64,000 nucleotides of DNA from Trueperaceae bacterium (lineage in GTDB: Bacteria; Deinococcota; Deinococci; Deinococcales; Trueperaceae), in the NCBI GenBank assembly GCA_036381595.1, contig DASVCN010000040.1:62001-126000 (forward strand), given 5' to 3'. The notes beneath the pieces were generated by a model. The model was given only the letters and a program-made list of their open reading frames with translations, had not been told where the DNA came from and did no database searches. The stretch's first letter is position 1. Each line of letters starts with the position of its first letter. The position numbers were made by a program, and so were the translations under genes. Positions 9,737 to 19,583 of the stretch are shown here, piece after piece.

Positions 9737-10864
9737 CTAATTCAGCCCGGCCAGCGCCTCCTGTGCTCCCTGGTGCTGCGGGTCCAGTTCGAGAGCGTGC
9801 TGGTACGCCTCCTGGGCCGCTTGAGCGTCGCCCTGCTCGCCGCGGGCCTGATAGATCTCTCCCAGGTAGAAGTAGGCGTCGGCGGTCACCGGTTCCAGCA
9901 GCGCGCCCTGCTGGGCTCGCCTCACGGCCTCGTCGAAGCGGCCTTGCTGAGCGTAAGCGCGGGCCAGATAGGTGTACAACGGCGGGTTGAAGATCGCGCC
10001 AGGCAGTTCGACCGCCTGCTCGAAGTAGGGGATGGAGCGCTCCACGTTGCCGCACTCGAAGAGCGCGATCGCCAGCTGAGAAACCGCCGAGAGCGAATCA
10101 GGCTCGAGGGCGGCGGCTTGGGCCAGCTCGTACTCGGCGTCCTCGCAGCTGCCCATCCGGTAGTGGATGTTGCCCAGGTTGTTGTGGGCAGAGGAGCTGG
10201 TGGGGTCGAGCACCACCGCGCGCCGGAAGGCGTTGAGGGCCTGCTCGAGGTTGCCAAGGTCACGGTAGGTCTTGCCCAGGTTGACCAGCACCACCGAGCG
10301 TTCCTCGTCGGTCATCGCCGAGCCTTCGGCGCGCGAGAACTCGACCGCCGCTTCGAGCGCGGTCTGGGCCGCCTGGAGGCTACCCATCTGGAAGAGAACG
10401 ACGCCCTTGGCGTTCTGCACGCGTGCATTACGGGGGTCCTGCTCCTCGGCTATCTCGAGGGTGCGCAACGCCTCGTTGAGCCGGTTCGGGAAGCGTTCCG
10501 GATCGCTGAGGTACTGGTCCTGGTAGGCGAGCGCCAACTGCACGTACGCCTCGGAGTTGTCCGCATCGACCTCTATCGCCTTCTGGAACGATTCGATGGC
10601 GAGCGGATAGTTGTTTCGGCAAGCGAGGGCGCGACCGTTGCCGATGAGCGCCTCGGCGTTCTCCGGTTCGATCTCGAGCGCCTGCTTGAAGTAGTACTGA
10701 GCCAACTCGCAGTCGCCGCTCAACAGGAAGAGCGTTCCGTCCCTGACGAACTCCTCGACACTGGTACCCTCCTCCTGGGCCAGTGCGGAGGTCGACAGGC
10801 CGGCGGAGAAGATAACGCCTAGCACGACGATGAGTAGGAGTGGGAGAGTCCTTCTGGTCAACAA
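9737..10864 (-). CDS. Secreted tetratricopeptide-repeat protein
   Basis: A 375-residue exported TPR protein. A TTG start at 10864 (or 10861) is chosen because GGAGG lies 5 to 8 bases upstream and because it gives a clean signal peptide: LTRRTLPLLLIVVLGV, then cleavage after ALA in STSALAQEEG. The mature part is a series of about eight or nine 34-residue TPR units with typical sites such as AEALIGNGRALACRNNYPLA and AHNNLGNIHYRMGSCEDAE. TPR proteins are scaffolds; the partner is not shown by the sequence. It is divergent from ctaA. Confidence 0.8.
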   Translation of the reverse strand: MLTRRTLPLLLIVVLGVIFSAGLSTSALAQEEGTSVEEFVRDGTLFLLSGDCELAQYYFKQALEIEPENAEALIGNGRALACRNNYPLAIESFQKAIEVDADNSEAYVQLALAYQDQYLSDPERFPNRLNEALRTLEIAEEQDPRNARVQNAKGVVLFQMGSLQAAQTALEAAVEFSRAEGSAMTDEERSVVLVNLGKTYRDLGNLEQALNAFRRAVVLDPTSSSAHNNLGNIHYRMGSCEDAEYELAQAAALEPDSLSAVSQLAIALFECGNVERSIPYFEQAVELPGAIFNPPLYTYLARAYAQQGRFDEAVRRAQQGALLEPVTADAYFYLGEIYQARGEQGDAQAAQEAYQHALELDPQHQGAQEALAGLN

Positions 10865-11209
10865 GATGTCCTCCGGTCCTCGACGGGGTGCACCCGAATC
10901 GGTGTTGGGAACGCCGACAGTCCTCGAGTGCGCGGGATGCATTGCTCCGTTCGTCATCATTACTAGGGAGCGTGAGAGGCCAATGTGGCGCAACGCCTCA
11001 ACCGTCGCCCTTGCCGCCCGTCCCGCCCGGCGGCAGTCACCTCCCTGTTGCCCCATCGTGTTTTCGCCGGGCAGTATAGCAACCCCCCTCCAGGCAGCCA
11101 GGAGTCCCTGCCCCGGTCGCATGGCGCCGGGCAGGCGTAGGGTAGGGGGTGGTAGCATACCGGCGCCGGCGATGCCGGTCACCTGACTGAGCACCGGAAC
11201 ACCATAGCG
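10865..11209. other. Divergent intergenic region before ctaA
   Basis: A 345-base gap between the secreted TPR gene and ctaA. TAGCAT at about 11153-11158 could be a -10 for ctaA, but no matching -35 is clear. I see no terminator, RNA gene or repeat. Confidence 0.35.
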
Positions 11210-12184
11210 ATGAGAGTGAAGAGCCTTTCCACATTCCGACTCGCGGCGATCACCCTCGCTGCCAACGTCGTCGTCATCCTCCAGGGGGCCGTGGTGCGAG
11301 CGTTGGGCGCAGGTGCGGGCTGCGGCAGCCACTGGCCCACCTGCAACGGTCAGGTCGTGCCGTTGGGGCACGGTACCGAGGCTTTCATCGAGTACAGCCA
11401 CAGGCTGCTGTCGCTGTTGGTTCTGGTCCTCGGCGCCTGGCTGCTCACCAGGGCCTTCCGGGCCCGCCGCGAGCGACCCGGCCTGTTCACCTTCGCCTCG
11501 GCCGCCTTCGTGTTCCTCATCTTCGAGGCGCTGCTGGGGGCCGCGACGGTGCTTCTCGAGTACACCGGCGACAACGTCAGCCTGGCCCGAGGTCTGCTGG
11601 TTGCCGTCCACCTCGTCAACTCACTGCTGCTCATCGGCACTGTGACCGGTGCTCTCGTCTACGCCCGCAAGGAGGCCCCGGCGTGGCCCCTCCGCGTCGA
11701 CAGGCAAGGGCTGCTGACCACGGTGCTGGCGGTTGGACTCGTGGGGATGCTGGTGCTCATGTTCAGCGGCGGCATAGCCGCCATGGGCAACACGATGTTC
11801 CCTTCCGACTCACTCGCCGAGGGGCTGGCAGCCGACTTCGATGCCGACTCGCACCTGCTCATCAGGTTGCGGGTCCTGCACCCGGTGATCGCGGTCACCG
11901 TCGGAATCTACCTCTTCCTCAGCCTGGGACTCAGCTGGCTCATAAAGCCGGTACCGCGCGCTCGGGCCGTCGCTCGAACACTCTTCGGCGTCTACCTGGT
12001 GCAGCTGGCGGTGGGCACCCTGAACTTCGCGATGCTCGCCCCGGTGGTACTGCAAGTGTTGCACCTCGCGCTGGCGGTGATAGCGTTCGCTCTGCTTTCG
12101 GCCCTTGCGATCTCTGCACTCGGCTACCCCGCCAGGTCCCCACTCCCCGACGCGAACGTCGCCACCCCCCTGGAGAACTACTAG
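11210..12184 (+). CDS. ctaA: Heme A synthase (CtaA/COX15 family)
   Basis: Oxidises the C8 methyl of heme O to the formyl group of heme A for aa3-type cytochrome oxidase. It is 324 aa with about eight membrane helices. The family's first-half features are present: VRALGAGAGCGSHWPTC with the two loop cysteines, then FIEYSHRLLS with a heme-ligand His. Further His residues sit in VAVHLVNSLL, RLRVLHPVIAV and VLQVLHLALAV. Its TAG stop is directly followed by the ATG of ctaB, so the two are translated together. In Thermus these two enzymes are known as one fused polypeptide; here they are separate. Confidence 0.93.
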   Translation: MRVKSLSTFRLAAITLAANVVVILQGAVVRALGAGAGCGSHWPTCNGQVVPLGHGTEAFIEYSHRLLSLLVLVLGAWLLTRAFRARRERPGLFTFASAAFVFLIFEALLGAATVLLEYTGDNVSLARGLLVAVHLVNSLLLIGTVTGALVYARKEAPAWPLRVDRQGLLTTVLAVGLVGMLVLMFSGGIAAMGNTMFPSDSLAEGLAADFDADSHLLIRLRVLHPVIAVTVGIYLFLSLGLSWLIKPVPRARAVARTLFGVYLVQLAVGTLNFAMLAPVVLQVLHLALAVIAFALLSALAISALGYPARSPLPDANVATPLENY

Positions 12185-13081
12185 ATGACTACAGTTCCGC
12201 GTGCCACCTGGCGCGACTATCTGACCCTCACCAAACCGCGCGTCATCAGCCTGCTGCTGCTCACCACGGTCGGGGCGATGTTCATCGCCGCCCGTGGCTT
12301 CCCCGGCTGGCTGCCCCTGTTCGGACTGCTCGTGGGCGGCTACATGTCGGCCGGGGCGGCTGGGGTCTACAACATGATCTACGATCGCGACATCGACAAG
12401 CGGATGCGCCGCACCTCCAGGCGCCCGATGGTGACGCATGTGGTCTCCACACGGAACGCGATCCTTTTCGCCGTCGCGCTCACCCTCCTCTCGTTCGTCA
12501 TCATCGCTGCTGTATCGAACGTCCTGGCCGCTCTGCTCTCCTGGGCAGGCATCGCCTTCTACGTCATCGTCTACACCATCTGGCTCAAGCGTTCGACCTG
12601 GCAGAACATCGTCATCGGCGGCGCCGCCGGCGCTATCCCGCCGCTGGTGGGCTGGGCCGCGGTCACCGGCAACCTCAGCATCCTCGCCTGGTGCCTCTTC
12701 ACCCTGGTCTTCCTATGGACCCCGGTGCACTTCTGGGCGCTGGCGTTGATGATCAAGGAGGATTACAGGGCGGTAGGCGTGCCGATGGCGCCGCTCGTGA
12801 TCGGCGACCGGGCGACGGTACTGCAGATGGTGATGTACGCCCTGCTGACGATGGTCCTCACCATCCTCCCCTTCCTCATGCACGAGTTCAGCATCCTCTA
12901 CTTCGGCGCTGCGCTGGCCCTCAACCTGGTTCTGGTGATGCGAGTCTGGCGACTCTTCCAGGCCGTCGAGCGCGGGGAGAAGATCGACAAGGTCACGGCC
13001 CTGCCCGTCTACAAGTACTCGATGACCTATCTGGCGCTGCTCTTCCTCACGATGGCGCTCGATAGGATGTTCTTCCTCTGA
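12185..13081 (+). CDS. ctaB: Protoheme IX farnesyltransferase (heme O synthase)
   Basis: Membrane UbiA-type prenyltransferase that adds farnesyl to heme B to make heme O, the substrate of CtaA. It is 298 aa with multiple membrane helices. The first Asp-rich motif is in NMIYDRDIDKRMRRTSRRP, and LTKPRVISLLLL opens the protein as in other CtaB proteins. A region around DYRAVGVPM corresponds to the second conserved loop. It begins at the base after the ctaA stop, and a SURF1-family gene follows 16 bases later. Confidence 0.94.
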   Translation: MTTVPRATWRDYLTLTKPRVISLLLLTTVGAMFIAARGFPGWLPLFGLLVGGYMSAGAAGVYNMIYDRDIDKRMRRTSRRPMVTHVVSTRNAILFAVALTLLSFVIIAAVSNVLAALLSWAGIAFYVIVYTIWLKRSTWQNIVIGGAAGAIPPLVGWAAVTGNLSILAWCLFTLVFLWTPVHFWALALMIKEDYRAVGVPMAPLVIGDRATVLQMVMYALLTMVLTILPFLMHEFSILYFGAALALNLVLVMRVWRLFQAVERGEKIDKVTALPVYKYSMTYLALLFLTMALDRMFFL

Positions 13082-13097
13082 TCGAGAGCACCGGTTC

Positions 13098-13934
13098 GTG
13101 AACGACGACTCTCTGCCCGCACAAGGAGAGCGCTCCGGCGCGCGCGTTCTGCTCACGCCGAAGTGGATCGCAGGTCACCTGCTCGCCCTGGCACTGGTCC
13201 TCCTCTTCATCAACTTCGGCTTCTGGCAGTTGCGCCGGCTGGAGCAGAGGACCAAGGAGAACGACCTCGTAGAGGCGCGCATGGAGGCCGAGCCGGTGAG
13301 GCTGAGCTCGCTTCTGGAGGCTGTTGGCCCCGATACGAACGGAGTCAGGAGTGCCGACGGCGGGCTGGAGGAGCTCGCCTACCGACGTGCCTTCGTCGCA
13401 GGCACCTTCGCACCCGAGCAGGAGATACTGCTCCGCTCCCGAAGCCGCGACGGCCAGCCTGGCTGGCATCTGCTGACCCCGCTGGTCCGGTCCGACGGAA
13501 GCGCCGTGCTGGTGGACCGGGGCTGGGTGCCCAGAGCGCTGGACGAACCGCCGGTGGAGGAGGCCGCGCCACCGGCCGGGCAGGTGCGGGCCGAGGGGAT
13601 CGTGCGCCTGGAGGAGGATCCGCCGGAGGGCTGGGCAGCCAGCATCTCGCCTCGCGACCCGCCGGAAGGCGAACTCGAGAGGGCCTACTACGTCGACGTC
13701 GACCGATTGGCGCCGCAGTACCCGTTCGATGTGGCGCCCGTCTACCTGCAGCTCACGGCGCTCGAGCCCCCGCATCCGGAGCGGTTGCCGCTCCTCCCGC
13801 AGCAGCCGGAGTTCAGCCGCGGCCCCCACCTCTCTTACGCGGTGCAGTGGTTCTCGTTCGCGCTCATCGGTTTAGTCGGTTACGCCATCCTGCTGAGACG
13901 GACCCTCCGCGAACCGACGCCTGGGGGTGAGTAG
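13098..13934 (+). CDS. SURF1-family cytochrome oxidase assembly protein
   Basis: SURF1 proteins help insert heme A into cytochrome c oxidase subunit I. It is 278 aa from a GTG start. The topology is typical: an N-terminal membrane helix ending in FGFWQLRRLEQR, a large extracytoplasmic domain with VDRGWVPR and YYVDVDRLAPQYP, and a C-terminal helix after HLSYAVQWFSFALIGLVGY. The position after ctaA-ctaB fits this role exactly. The oxidase subunits themselves are not in the window. Confidence 0.9.
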   Translation: MNDDSLPAQGERSGARVLLTPKWIAGHLLALALVLLFINFGFWQLRRLEQRTKENDLVEARMEAEPVRLSSLLEAVGPDTNGVRSADGGLEELAYRRAFVAGTFAPEQEILLRSRSRDGQPGWHLLTPLVRSDGSAVLVDRGWVPRALDEPPVEEAAPPAGQVRAEGIVRLEEDPPEGWAASISPRDPPEGELERAYYVDVDRLAPQYPFDVAPVYLQLTALEPPHPERLPLLPQQPEFSRGPHLSYAVQWFSFALIGLVGYAILLRRTLREPTPGGE

Positions 13935-13944
13935 GGTCCGTCGA

Positions 13945-14376
13945 CTAGGCCGGCGGCTCCAGGTGGGGTGCCAGCTTCTGCCAGAGGGCCTGCTTGGGTA
14001 GCGCTCCAACGATAGTCTCGACCGGTTCGCCGCCCCTGAAGAGGATCAGGGTCGGGATGCTCATCACCCGGTACTCTCCGGAGACCCCCGGGTTCTCGTC
14101 CACGTTCACCTTGAGAACCTTGAGCTTGCCGCTCTGTTCGCTCGCCAACTCCTCGAGGGCCGGCGCCACCATCCGGCATGGGCCGCACCATGGTGCCCAG
14201 AAATCGACCAGTACCGGCACCGGCGATGCGATCTCCTCCCGGAAAGTGGCGTCGCCACCATGCACGAGCCAGGGGAGGTTCGAGCCGCACTTGCCGCAGA
14301 CCGGCACCTGACCATCGGGTGGGCGCCCCAGCCTGTTCTTCGAACCGCATCGGGTGCAGAGGACGACCGTATTCAT
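13945..14376 (-). CDS. trxC: Thioredoxin with N-terminal zinc ribbon (Trx2/TrxC type)
   Basis: Cytosolic thiol-disulfide oxidoreductase, 143 aa. The N-terminus has two CxxC pairs (C7/C10 and C27/C30) that would bind zinc, as in E. coli thioredoxin 2. The thioredoxin fold follows, with active site WCGPC at 63-67 and the cis-Pro motif SIPTLILF. The ATG at 14376 is chosen because the zinc ribbon begins there; the longer open frame is intergenic. It converges with the SURF1 gene and diverges from the metallophosphoesterase gene. Confidence 0.92.
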   Translation of the reverse strand: MNTVVLCTRCGSKNRLGRPPDGQVPVCGKCGSNLPWLVHGGDATFREEIASPVPVLVDFWAPWCGPCRMVAPALEELASEQSGKLKVLKVNVDENPGVSGEYRVMSIPTLILFRGGEPVETIVGALPKQALWQKLAPHLEPPA

Positions 14377-14500
14377 CACATCTGAATCATCGCCTGCGCC
14401 GGCACGGGAAGGCGTGACGTGGCTAGCACGGCCGCGGCGTCTCGTCTCCTGCCCAGTCGAAATCGGTTGTTGCCTTCTCACGCCTACACCGGATACCGCC

Positions 14501-15844
14501 GTGTGGGAAACTGTCGTTGACTTGTTCGATAACGCCCCCAGCGAATCGAGTGCCTCTCTCAGGCTGCTCTGCGCGGCAGATATCCACCTCGGTCGGCAGC
14601 CTTCCCGTGTGCGGCCCGAGCTGCTTGGTCTCGCCTCGACACGGACTCTGTCGCCGGCCACCGCCTGGTTCCGCCTGGTCGAGATGGCGATCTCGGAGCG
14701 CGTCGAAGCAGTCGTTCTCGCTGGAGACGTAGTCGAACAGAACGACGACTTCTACGAGGCGTACGCAGATCTGAGGACCGGGGTGGAGCGACTCGCCCAA
14801 GCGGGCATTGCGGTCGTGGGAGTGGCTGGCAACCACGACCTCGACGTCCTGCCGCGGCTGGCTCGAGCGGTGCCCGGTTTCACCCTCCTGGGTGAGGGAG
14901 GCGAGTGGGAGGCACTCACGGTGGAGGGCCCTGGCGGCCTTCGCGTTCACCTCGTGGGCTGGTCTTTTCCGGCCGAAGTAGTCGCAGCTGACCCCCTTCG
15001 CGGACTCCCCGAGCGCCGGCCGGAACCGACTGTCGGAATCCTCCACTGCGACCGCGACGGTTCGGACAGCCGCTATGCGCCGGTGTCCAGCGCAGCCCTC
15101 GCCGGGGCCGAGGTCGACGCCTGGCTGCTGGGTCACGTCCACAAGCCCGACCCGATGACCGGAGACAGGCCCATCGGATACCTCGGCTCGATCACCGGTA
15201 TGGATCCCGGCGAGGCGGGAGCGCGCGGCGCCTGGATGCTCACGATTTCGCCTGCAGGCCGCATCGAGATGGAGCACCACGCCTTGGCGCCGCTTCGCTG
15301 GGAGACTGTCGAGGTCCCGGTAGACGCGCTCGACCATCCCGACGAGGTTCACGTCCGGATCAGCGCGGCCATCGACGAGCTTCACGAAGAGCTCGCGCGC
15401 CTCCCCGTTCCCCCTTCCGCGGTCGGTGTGAGACTGATCCTGATCGGACGAAGCCGCCATGGTGACCGCCTGCGGCGTGCTCTGGAGGAGGTGGATCCCC
15501 GTGCCGAACTGCTACACCGCAGCTTCGGCATCAGCTACTTCGTCCACGACGTCCGCTTCAACGTCCTGCCGGCCGTCGACCTGGCGGAGCTGGCTCGCGA
15601 CCGCGACCCGGTCGGACTCATGGCGGCACGTCTCCTCACGATAAGAGGTGAGAGGGATCCGGGGGAGCGCGAGGAGCTGCTCCGTGCGGCGCGTTCGCGC
15701 TTGGAGCAGGTGGGGCGACGCAAGCAGTTCCAGGCGATCGCTTCCAGCGAGCAGCTGAGCGAAGACCGGTTGGCCGAGATCATCGAAGCCGCCGCCCTGC
15801 GGGCGCTCGACCAGTTGCTCGCTCAGAAGGAGAGCCTCGGATGA
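14501..15844 (+). CDS. SbcD/YhaO-like metallophosphoesterase (DNA repair exonuclease)
   Basis: A calcineurin-like phosphoesterase of about 447 aa resembling the nuclease subunit of SbcCD/Mre11 and Bacillus YhaO. Metal-site motifs are in order: CAADIHLG (the usual D-x-H), [11 protein letters not shown] (GDxx), [10 protein letters not shown] (GNHD), ILHCDRDG and LLGHVHKPD (GHxH). The C-terminal about 150 residues would bind the partner ATPase. The start is uncertain: GTG at 14501 or TTG at 14522 have only weak ribosome sites, and an ATG at 14354 would overlap trxC. The ATPase gene starts inside its stop codon (ATGA), so the two proteins are made together. Confidence 0.85.
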   Translation: MWETVVDLFDNAPSESSASLRLLCAADIHLGRQPSRVRPELLGLASTRTLSPATAWFRLVEMAISERVEAVVLAGDVVEQNDDFYEAYADLRTGVERLAQAGIAVVGVAGNHDLDVLPRLARAVPGFTLLGEGGEWEALTVEGPGGLRVHLVGWSFPAEVVAADPLRGLPERRPEPTVGILHCDRDGSDSRYAPVSSAALAGAEVDAWLLGHVHKPDPMTGDRPIGYLGSITGMDPGEAGARGAWMLTISPAGRIEMEHHALAPLRWETVEVPVDALDHPDEVHVRISAAIDELHEELARLPVPPSAVGVRLILIGRSRHGDRLRRALEEVDPRAELLHRSFGISYFVHDVRFNVLPAVDLAELARDRDPVGLMAARLLTIRGERDPGEREELLRAARSRLEQVGRRKQFQAIASSEQLSEDRLAEIIEAAALRALDQLLAQKESLG

Positions 15845-18800
15845 GGCTCGTAGAGCTTCGCTTGATCCGTCTGCCCGGTATCTACCCCGGGTTCGACATC
15901 GACCAGTTCGGAACGGGGGTAAACGTCATCACCGGTCCGAACGCCTCCGGAAAGAGCAGCATCGTGAGGGCCGTCCGTGCTCTCCTGTATGAGAGCGAGC
16001 TTCGCGGTCAGAACGTGCACCTGGAGGGCGTCTTCGAAGACGGCGGCGAGCGCCTCGAAGCGCTGAGGCTAGGTGACGCCATCCGCTGGTCCAGGAACGG
16101 GTCATCGGCCGATGCGCCGCCGCTTCCCGACGCTCGATTCATCTCCTGTTACACGCTGCGTCTCGAAGACCTGAGCGGGGCGGCCGAAACCGACGAAGAG
16201 ATCGCGAGCCGGCTGGGGCGCGAGCTATCCGGCGGCTACGACCTGCGGGCGCTGCTGGAGAGCGAGCCGTTCAGGGTACGCCCACTTCTCGGCCGTTCGG
16301 AGCAGCGGGAGCTCTCCAGGGCCGACGGAGAGTTTCGGGCGGCTCGACAGCAGCTGGCAGAACTGCATCGCCGGGAGCAAGACCTGGATAGGTTGAGGCG
16401 GCTCAAGGCATCGGCTTGGGCGGCCCATCGCAAGACGGAGCAGCTGGAGAAGGCTCTCGAACTTCTCAGTGTGAGGCGACGCCTGACCGGCAATCGGCAG
16501 TTCCTCGAAGCGCTTCCGCAAGGGCTCGACCTACTCAGGGGCGATGAACTGGAGCGGCTGGGGGCAGCCCGTGAGGCGATGATCGAACTGGAGCTCGAGA
16601 AAGAGAGTGCGATCGCCGCTCGCAAGTCCGCGGAAGCGAAACTCGAAGCGTCCGGCCTTCGGGGGTCGGAACTCGACGAGGGTGACATCCGCGAGTATCG
16701 TGCGCGGCTGCGCCGGTTGCGGGAGCTCGAGTCCGAGGCGGCACAGGCCGCCAAGGAACGAGCCAAGGCAGCGGAGGCAGTGTATCGGGCAGTGGACGAG
16801 TTACGCCCTCAGGAGCGAACCCACGGGGAGGAGCCGCCAGAGGTACGCCTCGATCCCGACACGCTCACGCGCGTCGAGCAGGGACTCACGGTCAAACGAG
16901 AGCTGGACGCGAAGCTACTCCGGCTCCGCAGCGAGCTGGCTGGACTGCCTCCCGAAGCGAGCGGCCCCGGCGTGGAGGCGTTGCGCTCGGCCCGGAACTC
17001 CCTATCGACCTGGCTTTCCGCAGACGGGCGGGCACGTTGGACCGGCAGGCGCCTACTCGGTCTCTTCCTGGCCATGCTGGCCTTCGCCGCTGCACTGGGA
17101 GCGACCATCTCGGCTGGACCGGCAGCTCTCGACCGGCTTCCAAACGACCTCGCTCACGCTGCCCCTGTGGTCGGTTATCCACTGCTGGCGTTCCTGTTCC
17201 TCCTCGGGTTCTACCTGATGTACCTGTCGACAAGCGGTGAGAAGGGGGCGAGTCGCAAGTCGTTCTCGCGCAGCGGGATCGAAGGGCCCGCGGCCTGGAA
17301 CGAAGCAGCGGTTCGCGAAGCACTCGACCTGGTAACTCGGGAGCTAGCTGCCGCCGAGCAGGCGCTACTGGTCTCGCAGCGTCGGCTCGTGCTCTCGAGG
17401 GAGCTCGCGGCGACCGAGGAGCAGCTGCGCGATGAACGCACGGCACTCGCGCGCCTCGCCCGAGAGGTCGGCTTCGACCCTGAACGGCTGGACTCCTCGT
17501 TCGATCGCTGGCTGCGTCTCACCCTTCTCGTTGACACCAGTCGGAACAGGTTGAACGCTGCTACGGCCGAGATAGAGATGCTGAGAGGGGAGATCGCCCC
17601 CACACGCGAGCTCATCACCGTCTTCCTCGCCCGCCACGGTGAAGCGCCCGGACAGGAAGCGCTCGACGCCCAGGTACTCGAGGCGCGGCTCGAAGCCCTC
17701 GAGCTGCGGCTCCGGCTCCGGGATGGGGCAGAGCAGCAACTGAAGACCGCCACCGCCCAGATCACCCGCCTCGACGAGGAGTTGCGGGCGAGGCAGGCCG
17801 ACGTAGGGAGGCTGTTCGAGGCGATCGGCCTGGCCGGCCTCGACGAGAGCGCTGCCGAGCTCGAGCTACGCGATCGACTAAGATGCCTATCCGCGTGGGA
17901 AGACCTGATCGAGAAGAAGCGCGAACTCGAGCTCGAAGATTCGCGTCTGACGCCGCTGGTGAAGAGCGAGGAACTCCTGACCTACGTCGTGAACGACGAT
18001 GAGGAAGGTCTGCACGTCGAACTGGAGGCACGGAGAGTCGAGGCGGGACGCCATGAGGCACTCACCGAGGAGATAACGAAGATCGAGACCCTGGTGGAGT
18101 CGGCCGAGTCCGAGCGGAAGCTCGAGCGGTTGCGGGCGGATCGGCAGAGCGCCGAAGACTCCCTGCGCGTCAGGTATGAGGAAGCCCTCTTGGCAGACGC
18201 GGGAACTCTCCTGCTCGAGGGGGTCGAACAGGAGCACGTCGCGAGCAGCCGGCCGGATACCTTGCGGAGGGCAGAGGAGTGGTTCCGACTCTTCACTCGG
18301 CATCGTTACGAACTGCGCTTCGGAGGGAGTTCCGAACCTGAGTTCCGGGCGCTTGAAACTGTGTCCGGACAGGAGCGGCGCCTCGACGAGCTGTCCACCG
18401 GTACGAGGGCGCAGCTGTTGCTGGCGGTACGGGTGGCGTACGCCCTTCAGGCGGAGCAAGGCCGGCGGTCCCTGCCGTTGTTCCTCGACGAGGCCCTGAC
18501 TACTGCCGACCCCGATCGCTTCCGAGCTGTTACCGACAGCCTGCGAGACCTTGCCGCTGCCGGCCGCCAGGTGTTCTACCTGACTGCCCGACCCGCTGAT
18601 GCCTTTTTCTGGAGCGACGGCGACGGAAGCCCTGCCGTTCGAGCGATCGATATAGGCGTGGTGCGAGGACGTGCGGAGGCGGTAACGGAACCTGGACATC
18701 TCGAACTTCCGTCTGCCTTGCCGGTCCCGACTCCCGGAACGGCCTCAGCGGAGGAGTACGCGGTGAAGTTGGGTGTGCCGGCGGTAGATCCGCTCGCACC

Positions 18801-19392
18801 GGCGGCGACCCTCCACATCTTCCATCTGCTTCGCGACGACCTCCAGCTCCTCCACGACCTGCTTGAGCACAAGATCGAACGGATGGGGTCAATGCGATCG
18901 TTTCTCCGTTCCGGTGCCGCGTCGCTGCTTCTGACTAAGAACGACCAGCGGGACCTGGCGCTGCGGATCGAAGCGGCCGATGCCTGGTTCGACGGGTGGC
19001 GGCGGGGCCGAGGACGGCCGGTGGACAGGGAGGCGCTCGACAGCTCGGGAGCCGTCACGGCGATCTTCCTGGACAGAGCCGATGAGCTCGCCCGCGACCT
19101 GGAAGGCGACGCCGAACGTCTGATGGCCGCGCTGGCGGACGGAGTTCTCCGAGGCTTTCGGGAGAGCAACAAGGAGCAGTTGGCAGAGTGGCTGCTGGAT
19201 CACGGCTACCTCGACGAGCGGGAGACGCTCGACCCCGCCGCCCTGCGGCAGCACGTGGCTGCCCAACTGTCGACGAGAGCAGGCCGGGTGTTAAGCGACG
19301 ACGGCCTCGACCTGTTCGCGCTCGCAACGGAGATCTCGAACTGGCTCGAAGCCGGCGTGAGCAGCGGCGGACGCGGTCAAGCTGTCGACTGA
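15841..19392 (+). CDS. SbcC/YhaN-like AAA ATPase with coiled coils and a membrane hairpin
   Basis: Probable ATPase partner of the upstream nuclease, 1,183 aa. Walker A GPNASGKSS is at residues 32-40. Long heptad-rich coiled coils flank a central hydrophobic pair (about 402-425 and 438-462), consistent with two membrane helices as reported for Bacillus YhaN. The ABC-type signature LDELSTGTRAQLLLAVR is near 848, and Walker B LPLFLDEALTTAD near 880. Beyond the ATPase head lies an extra C-terminal region of about 260 residues with a leucine-rich helical segment (LHIFHLLRDDLQLLHDLLEH), which I cannot assign. By inference it is a membrane-tethered DNA-end processing complex. Confidence 0.85.
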   Translation: MRLVELRLIRLPGIYPGFDIDQFGTGVNVITGPNASGKSSIVRAVRALLYESELRGQNVHLEGVFEDGGERLEALRLGDAIRWSRNGSSADAPPLPDARFISCYTLRLEDLSGAAETDEEIASRLGRELSGGYDLRALLESEPFRVRPLLGRSEQRELSRADGEFRAARQQLAELHRREQDLDRLRRLKASAWAAHRKTEQLEKALELLSVRRRLTGNRQFLEALPQGLDLLRGDELERLGAAREAMIELELEKESAIAARKSAEAKLEASGLRGSELDEGDIREYRARLRRLRELESEAAQAAKERAKAAEAVYRAVDELRPQERTHGEEPPEVRLDPDTLTRVEQGLTVKRELDAKLLRLRSELAGLPPEASGPGVEALRSARNSLSTWLSADGRARWTGRRLLGLFLAMLAFAAALGATISAGPAALDRLPNDLAHAAPVVGYPLLAFLFLLGFYLMYLSTSGEKGASRKSFSRSGIEGPAAWNEAAVREALDLVTRELAAAEQALLVSQRRLVLSRELAATEEQLRDERTALARLAREVGFDPERLDSSFDRWLRLTLLVDTSRNRLNAATAEIEMLRGEIAPTRELITVFLARHGEAPGQEALDAQVLEARLEALELRLRLRDGAEQQLKTATAQITRLDEELRARQADVGRLFEAIGLAGLDESAAELELRDRLRCLSAWEDLIEKKRELELEDSRLTPLVKSEELLTYVVNDDEEGLHVELEARRVEAGRHEALTEEITKIETLVESAESERKLERLRADRQSAEDSLRVRYEEALLADAGTLLLEGVEQEHVASSRPDTLRRAEEWFRLFTRHRYELRFGGSSEPEFRALETVSGQERRLDELSTGTRAQLLLAVRVAYALQAEQGRRSLPLFLDEALTTADPDRFRAVTDSLRDLAAAGRQVFYLTARPADAFFWSDGDGSPAVRAIDIGVVRGRAEAVTEPGHLELPSALPVPTPGTASAEEYAVKLGVPAVDPLAPAATLHIFHLLRDDLQLLHDLLEHKIERMGSMRSFLRSGAASLLLTKNDQRDLALRIEAADAWFDGWRRGRGRPVDREALDSSGAVTAIFLDRADELARDLEGDAERLMAALADGVLRGFRESNKEQLAEWLLDHGYLDERETLDPAALRQHVAAQLSTRAGRVLSDDGLDLFALATEISNWLEAGVSSGGRGQAVD

Positions 19393-19583
19393 AGAGAGAG
19401 TTCGTCAGGCCGGCGATCGGTCACGAGTGCTTCGACACCTAGGGACTCCTGTGCCCGTTTCTTCTGGTGCGCGTCGCGTGCCGGTTGAAGGCGATTGCAG
19501 CAGGAGCAGCGAAGCCAGCGCGAAACCGTAGCTACAGACTGCTACACGGAACTCCTTCACCATCGAACCGAGGGGGGAGCGAG

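Noticed and set aside
11037-11209. N-terminal extension of the TPR protein to 11611
   Set aside because: It would overlap ctaA and lacks a signal peptide. The TTG start with GGAGG gives a proper exported protein.
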